NCBI GenBank assembly: GCA_964247055.1
Contig: OZ176058.1
Coordinates: forward strand, 186,001 to 250,000
Source of the DNA: Paragordius varius
Taxonomy: Eukaryota > Nematomorpha
DNA: 64,000 bases
Direction: 5' to 3'
Part shown: piece after piece, positions 60,551 to 64,000 of the stretch
Position numbering within the stretch: the first letter of the stretch is position 1
Layout: every line of letters begins with the position of its first letter
Translations under genes and position numbers: made by a program
Notes under the pieces: model-generated
Database searches by the model: none
What the model was told of the DNA's origin: nothing
Seen by the model: only the letters and a program-made list of their open reading frames with translations

Positions 60551-60820
60551 TACCATTTACAGTTCAAATTCACCCTTAAATAATTCTAATTCACCCAAAA
60601 ATAAATTATGTGTTTTCGAACTAATATAACTCATTATTAATATGAAATGTATGTTTATGGTATAGTTTATTATTTTTTTCAGTATTATTTTAATTTTAAA
60701 CCAAAATTTCTATTTTTTAAAAAATATATAAAATATAGGTAATTTTTAATCTTAAAAACATGTTATTTATTTGAGGGTGAATTTGAATTGTTTAAGGGTG
60801 AAATTGAATTGTAAATGGTA
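60551..60820. mobile_element. Family B palindromic element, intact ends
   Basis: Starts TACCATTTACAGTTCAAATT with CACCCTT and ends AAATTGAATTGTAAATGGTA, with ATATA-like sequence on both sides. The interior is inverted relative to the copy at 21,491. Each arm has two terminal subunits. Confidence 0.8.
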
Positions 60821-60895
60821 TATATAAAAAGCCTGAATTTCACTTTTCAGAATATCATATATTTATTTCTGATACTAATTATTTTAGATAAAATT

Positions 60896-62260
60896 TCTAC
60901 AGTAAAAACTCAAATTATACGGACAAAACGTAAAATATATAAAGACAAATACTTTTTTCAAAAGACAACCCCATACTTAAATCTTGATTTATTTTAATGT
61001 AACTTAGTGTTTTAATTGACAAAGTTAAAATAGATTTATAAATAAAAAATTTGCCTTACATAAATATATTGATCACTCAAAATAATAAAATAAAAAAAAA
61101 TTAATTCACTTTTCTGGATATCATATATATTTCGTGTGATACTAATTATTTTAGATAAATCGATATTTCTACATTAAAAGTTGAAATTGTTGAATACGGA
61201 TGGACAAAACTTAAAAAGCTTAAAGACAAAAATTTTTTTTAAAGACAACATACTTTTTATTTGAATTAATTTAATATATTTCTGATTGTTTTAAATTATA
61301 AAATAGATTTAGTTACCAATAAACATCTTTGTTTTTATGGACATAAGGTAAAAATATTTAGACAAATATTTTCAAAAGACAACCATAGTTTTTAAATCTT
61401 AATTAAACATAATATATATCTGATTGTTTTAAATTGCACATTATATAATAGATTTCATTAGCAATAAATATTTTTATATCTATAAACAAAAGATAAAAAT
61501 ATAAAGACAAATATTTTTTTCTAAAACGCAACCCTATACTTTTTAAATCTTGAATTATATCAATATAAATCATTGTTTTGAATTACATTATAATTTAGTT
61601 AGCAATAAACATTTTTATTTCTATGAATAAATGTAAAAATATAAAGACAATTATTTTTTTTTCAAAAGACAACCCTATACTTTTTAAATCTTGATTTATA
61701 TCAATATAAATTATTGTGAATTATATTCTAATTTATAAACATTTTTATTTCTATGGACAAAACGTAAAACACATAAAGACAAATATTTTTTTTAAATACT
61801 TTTTTAATCTTGAAATAATTTACCGATTGTTTTAAAATGAAAATCATATTATGATTGTGTTACTAATATACATTTTTGTTTTCTAGTTTATAGTTTGAAA
61901 CAATAAGTATAATTTAGAAAAAAAATGAAGGTTTTTAAAGGTAGGGATTTGTCTTTTGAAAAAAAAATTACGTTTGTCCTTCCGTATAATTATAATTCCA
62001 TTACTTAATCATGCGTTTTTTAGATTTGGAAAAATTTTGCCATAAATAAAGACTTGTAAAAAAATTTTGTAAAAATTTTTATAATTATAATATTTAATTT
62101 TTAATATAAGATTGAGGACGAAGGAATATCCTAATCAAATACATATATTTATATCTAAAAGATAATCCTCCATACTTTTTCAATGCTTAATTTTTCTTGT
62201 ATAATTATTTATAATATTTTCAAGTTTTGTCCGTATAAATTCAATTTTTACTGTATATAT
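60896..62260. mobile_element. Array of family A left arms
   Basis: Left arms (GGACAAAACGTAAAATATAT, AAAGACAAATA, AAAGACAACCCCATACTT, TTTAAATCTTGA) recur near 60,900, 61,195, 61,330, 61,490, 61,630 and 61,750 at a period of about 140-150 bases over most of the stretch. Right arms lie near 61,960-61,995 and 62,220-62,255. This looks like tandem amplification of one arm plus its inner flank rather than separate insertions. Confidence 0.65.
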
Positions 62261-62394
62261 AGATATATAAGCAATCGTCTTCATCATAAAATTTAAAGAG
62301 CATTTAAAAATATATTACTGGTCTAATATAAATTTCATAACTGTTTAATAAGATATTTATACTGACAATAAATACCTCAAAAAAATTTAATATA

Positions 62395-62960
62395 ATATCT
62401 ATAACTTAAATTCACCCCCCTTGAACAATTCAAATTTACTCTTGAACATTGTAAATTCACGCTTGAACAATTCAAATTCCCCCTTAAACAATTCATTCCT
62501 TGAACAAATCGATTTCACCCTTGAACATTTCAAATTCACCCTTGAACATTTTAAATTCACCCTTGAACAATTCAAATTATTTACCCTCGAACATTTCAAA
62601 TTCACCCTTGAACGATTCAAATTTACCCTAAAATAAATAAGTTTTTTATGATTAAAAATTATTACTTTTATATTAAAATAAATTCTGTGTTTAATATTTA
62701 TATAATGCTGAAAAATATTAACTATATCATAAAAATATATTCATATTAATGAGTTATATTAGCTGCCCGAAAATAATTAATTTATTTTCAAGGGTGAATT
62801 TATATTGTTCGAGGGTGATTTTAATTGTTCGAGGGTTATTTGAATTGTTCAAGGGTAAATTTGAATTATTCGAGGGTTGAGTTGTTTAAGGGTGAATTAG
62901 AATTGTTAAAGATTGAATTATAAGTGAAAATTTAAATTTTTCAAGGATGAATTGAATTTT
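62395..62960. mobile_element. Family B element with greatly amplified arms
   Basis: The left arm has about ten tandem units of the kind CACCCTTGAACAATTCAAAT T (62,406-62,630). Then comes the family B interior (62,640-62,780), then about seven inverted units (GGGTGAATTTGAATTGTTCA) to about 62,960. The other copies have one to three units per arm, so the terminal repeat has expanded here. The arms happen to be open in both strands, giving repetitive Asn/Leu/Phe frames that I do not regard as genes. Confidence 0.8.
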
Positions 62961-63489
62961 TTATGGAAATGTATAGCTTAGGGCCAGAAAAAGGCAATAT
63001 TACAGGGGTACTAGGTCATCAAAAATGCCTTGAATTAACTTTTTGATATGGTTAAATGGCAGAAAAAGGGAAATTTTCCAAATAACTAAGTTTGAGTTTA
63101 AATCTCATATATCTTTGAAATTCTGAACATAATTATCTACATTTCAAAATCCTCCGTATATTATATTTTTTTGTGTAAGTGTTTTATATATATAAGTATT
63201 TTAGAACTAAATTCCTACAATATAGCCAAATTATTAGGCATTGTTAGTTTAACTGATAAAATTTTATATATAATTCCCTTATCATTTTTACTGAAAAATA
63301 GCGCTTTTTAAATAAAATTTAAAATTATTAACGGGTTAAAATACGCCAAATTTAATTAATCTAAAGTCGTCGTAATATTCACTCTGCGTTAAGTTTTTTA
63401 ACTTTAAGTTTTGATTTAAAATCTAAAAAATATATTTTAAAAAAAAATTAACAAAATATTATAAAATTATTCAATGTTTATATGAATGT
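62961..63489. other. 5' flank of the right-hand gene
   Basis: A/T-rich with somewhat more mixed composition. No TATA element can be told from background. Nothing coding recognised. Confidence 0.4.
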
Positions 63490-63691
63490 ATGCCATCTCA
63501 ACAGCAAAAAAATAAGTTGAGGCAAGTTGAAAAGCAAAAACAATTGCAGGAACGACAAACCAAGTTAAATGAACGCAAAAAAGATCGAGAAAATTCTGAA
63601 TCAGACGAAGAAAATTTGCAAACAGACGAAAAAAATTTGAAAGAAAATTTAAATTCAGAAATAATTCATTCTCATCAAGCAATAAATAAAG
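63490..63691 (+). CDS. First exon of an unrecognised charged protein (continues beyond window)
   Basis: The ATG at 63,490 opens 67 codons: MPSQQQKNKLRQVEKQKQLQ, then a Lys/Arg/Glu/Asp-rich stretch with SESDEE. It ends at AATAAAG|GTTTTC, a plausible phase-1 donor. Without splicing the frame would stop at 63,705. Codon use and composition (more G and C than its surroundings) match the true exons here. The heptad-like spacing of Leu and Gln among charged residues suggests a coiled coil. I do not recognise the family. The rest, 63,692-64,000, looks like intron. It is divergent from ALT, 6.2 kb away. Confidence 0.6.
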
Positions 63692-64000
63692 GTTTTCATA
63701 TATAAATTTAATTATATTGTGTAACTTTTACCTAAATACTATTCAAATAATTTATTTTTATTAAGTAGCAATTTTTATTTCTATATTAATTTAAAGCTTA
63801 TTATAGGAATTATATATTTCATTTTTTAAAGTTTTCCCGTTATTTCCACATAAAATCTCAATGTTTTTATTTATAAAACTCAAAAAAAAAATTTCGAAAA
63901 CCATAAAAAACCAAATAGCCTTTAAAATCCGTTCAATATAATCTTCATTTCATTATAAAACACTAAACTTTTTTTAGGTATTTTTCAAAAAATTTATAAT

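Noticed and set aside
62399-62636. Repetitive open frames on both strands (Asn/Leu/Phe/Lys and Arg/Val/Asn/Cys/Ser)
   Set aside because: They are translations of the about 20-base arm subunits of a family B element, open in both strands because the unit lacks stops in those frames.
63467-63682. Minus-strand frame opposite the right-hand exon
   Set aside because: Leu/Phe-rich mirror of a Lys/Glu/Gln-rich coding strand. The plus-strand frame has the ATG, composition and donor of a true exon.

Overview
The window is nuclear DNA of a eukaryote with extreme A+T content. Genes are cut into short exons (19-233 bases, plus one of about 1 kb) joined at GT/AG sites. Exons stand out as islands of ordinary composition in introns that are almost pure A/T. 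The protein families suggest an animal or a close relative of animals: an N-acetylglucosamine kinase of the animal type, a four-domain RAD23, and a mitochondrial-type alanine aminotransferase. I cannot name the species.

Layout. (1) 324-12,383, plus strand: N-acetylglucosamine kinase (NAGK), 11 exons, with the start codon off the left edge and a low-complexity insertion of about 280 residues in the last exon. (2) 12,384-15,865: convergent spacer holding copies of the NAGK gene end and a cluster of short palindromic DNA elements (family A). (3) 15,866-29,473, minus strand: RAD23, 10 exons, 388 residues. (4) 29,474-35,661: spacer with family A and B elements and a 21-base minisatellite. (5) 35,662-57,306, minus strand: alanine aminotransferase (ALT), 16 exons, about 637 residues. 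(6) 57,307-63,489: divergent spacer with more of both element families. (7) 63,490 to the right edge, plus strand: first exon of an unrecognised charged, probably coiled-coil protein. The three named genes are ordinary housekeeping genes (amino-sugar salvage, ubiquitin-linked proteolysis and DNA repair, amino-acid metabolism) and form no operon or pathway.

The unusual part is how the introns are built. Most long introns contain direct-repeat arrays of the neighbouring exon's own edge: a splice site, 20-80 bases of exon, and some flanking intron, repeated two to about ten times and decaying away from the true exon. I call these exon-edge echoes. They occur at donor edges, at acceptor edges, and also at the stop-codon end of NAGK. 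In RAD23 intron 2 the echoed edge is CAG|GTAAAG, which has the form of a recursive-splicing site, and six intron copies keep it. A second feature is the palindrome CAGCTG. By eye it occurs about 32 times in about 5.07 kb of coding exon and dozens of times in the echo-bearing introns, but almost never in the intergenic spacers. In coding exons it mostly yields Ser/Thr/Pro-Ala tripeptides in linkers. I know of no described system matching either pattern, and all counts are by eye.
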